Source: Caballeronia sordidicola (GTDB lineage: Bacteria > Pseudomonadota > Gammaproteobacteria > Burkholderiales > Burkholderiaceae). Taken from it: a stretch of 64,000 bases of DNA. The notes under the pieces are model-generated. The model was given only the letters and a program-made list of their open reading frames with translations, did not search any database and had not been told where the DNA came from. The DNA lies in NCBI RefSeq assembly GCF_000729995.1, contig NZ_JNFG01000214.1:1-64000 (forward strand). Direction: 5' to 3'. Below are positions 63,320-64,000 of the stretch, in pieces; the first letter of the stretch is position 1, and every line of letters starts with the position of its first letter. The translations under genes were made by a program, and so were the position numbers.

Positions 63320-64000
63320 GAGCATTAACATCGAAGTATGTGGCGGCGCGCGCTCGTCCGATACGAACCCGAGGCGACTGCTGAGCCCCGTCACAGCGGA
63401 ATGTCTGACCGCCCGCCTACGTCGACCTCGTGTAAGCCAAGCGCTCAGCGTGCGCGGCGCTCGACAAAACGACGGATCCCGATATCGGCCGTCGGGTAAG
63501 CGCTCAACGACCCGTCCCTGAAGTCCGAGATTAAACGATACGAGGGCGACGTCATTCACGTTCATCCGACAATACTGTCAGCATTGCTTCGGCTTTCGAC
63601 GAACGGTTGTCTGCAGGCGCTTGGTCGTTTGCCATTTTCTCGCCGTCAGTACCATGCGAGTTGTAGCGTGGCCTGTTCATACGCAAGCGAAACGCCGATA
63701 CATGTAGCGCCCACAAATGTATCGCTAGGCTGTGCGCGTGCACCCGCAATCTTGTTTGGGACTTTTGGCGTGGCCTGGTTTTCAGTGTCTTCGGTGCATG
63801 GCGCTTCGACGCCGAGCACGCAAGCCAGAGCATCCTCGTGTATTGGGGCATCGAAAAGAAGGGCATACAAAAAACGACCTTATGAATAGCAGACTCTGTA
63901 CTACTATCGCCTTGAGCCAAACTGCGCGATTCACAGTTCGAAGTTTTTAACGCTACAGACCTTGCCGATGATTGAAACGGTTCGCTCAACACGAAAAATT
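63320..64000. other. Right end: overlapping minus frames, no confident gene
   Basis: Several short minus-strand frames follow one another: one at 63646-63870 (74 codons), a short frame starting MANDQAPADNRSSK and ending at 63552, and one at 63266-63565 starting MNVNDVALVSF. Neighbouring frames overlap or touch (for example GAATGA near 63555). They may be a decayed gene or a set of small genes. None could be assigned. Confidence 0.35.

Noticed and set aside
1-64000. CRISPR arrays, tRNA and rRNA genes
   Set aside because: I looked for regularly spaced repeats and for tRNA arm signatures and saw none.

Overview
The window looks like accessory DNA (plasmid, genomic island or integrative element) from a high-GC betaproteobacterium of the Burkholderiaceae, probably Paraburkholderia, Caballeronia or Cupriavidus. 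The best hints are two adjacent DUF4148-type secreted proteins, a complete Cus-type silver/copper efflux operon with two CueR-like regulators, and the transposase types. No rRNA, tRNA, CRISPR array or core housekeeping block was seen.

Region 1 (about 1-19,700) is a mosaic of poorly known genes. It holds two minus-strand hypotheticals with similar leaders and their own terminators, two small membrane proteins, a small gene behind a near-perfect LexA box next to an SRAP (HMCES/YedK-type) protein, a DUF2591-like protein, and a 1143-residue protein with a GNAT-like C-terminus. It also holds a two-gene operon joined by a TGATG overlap (a GHKL ATPase plus a protein with a degenerate orotate-phosphoribosyltransferase-like segment). 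A four-gene operon (HEPN-like protein, two small proteins, coiled-coil protein) follows. A frameshifted copy of the last gene of that operon lies 8 kb away.

Region 2 (about 20,400-40,400) is a copper/silver resistance island. On the minus strand a CueR-type promoter (24,010-24,040) heads a run of genes: cueR-like, a small secreted protein, a Met-rich protein, a DUF2933 protein, a second cueR-like gene, a 1-Cys peroxiredoxin and a truncated methyltransferase. On the plus strand a second such promoter (24,088-24,118) faces a small Cys/His protein, two DUF4148 proteins and the cusCBAF-like efflux operon. A third 19-bp-spacer promoter (39,308-39,338) drives a minus-strand operon: dsbD-like, a small secreted protein, two tiny proteins, a PCYCGC-type protein, a multicopper oxidase, a HiPIP and a PII-like protein. 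Together these would pump Cu(I)/Ag(I) out, oxidise Cu(I) and repair periplasmic thiols. A 27-codon tail of a heavy-metal P-type ATPase shows that the island has lost genes.

Region 3 (40,583-43,644) is a nested transposon. An IS1182-like element is interrupted by an IS110/IS1111-group element, and both junctions can be read to within a base or two.

Region 4 (43,700-64,000) resembles a defence island with decay. It contains a secreted protein gene broken by one stop codon, a 1995-residue Avs-like STAND NTPase with an N-terminal Cap4/DUF4297-like nuclease, and a 954-residue AAA+ protein. These are followed by a GHKL ATPase gene that looks frameshifted, a DUF5983-like protein, a nucleotidyltransferase, an AraC fragment, a second copy of a gene family seen at 20 kb, an Xre/RES toxin-antitoxin pair with a direct-repeat operator candidate, a frameshifted helicase-associated-domain gene and an HNH endonuclease. 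All assignments rest on reading motifs by eye; no database search was possible.
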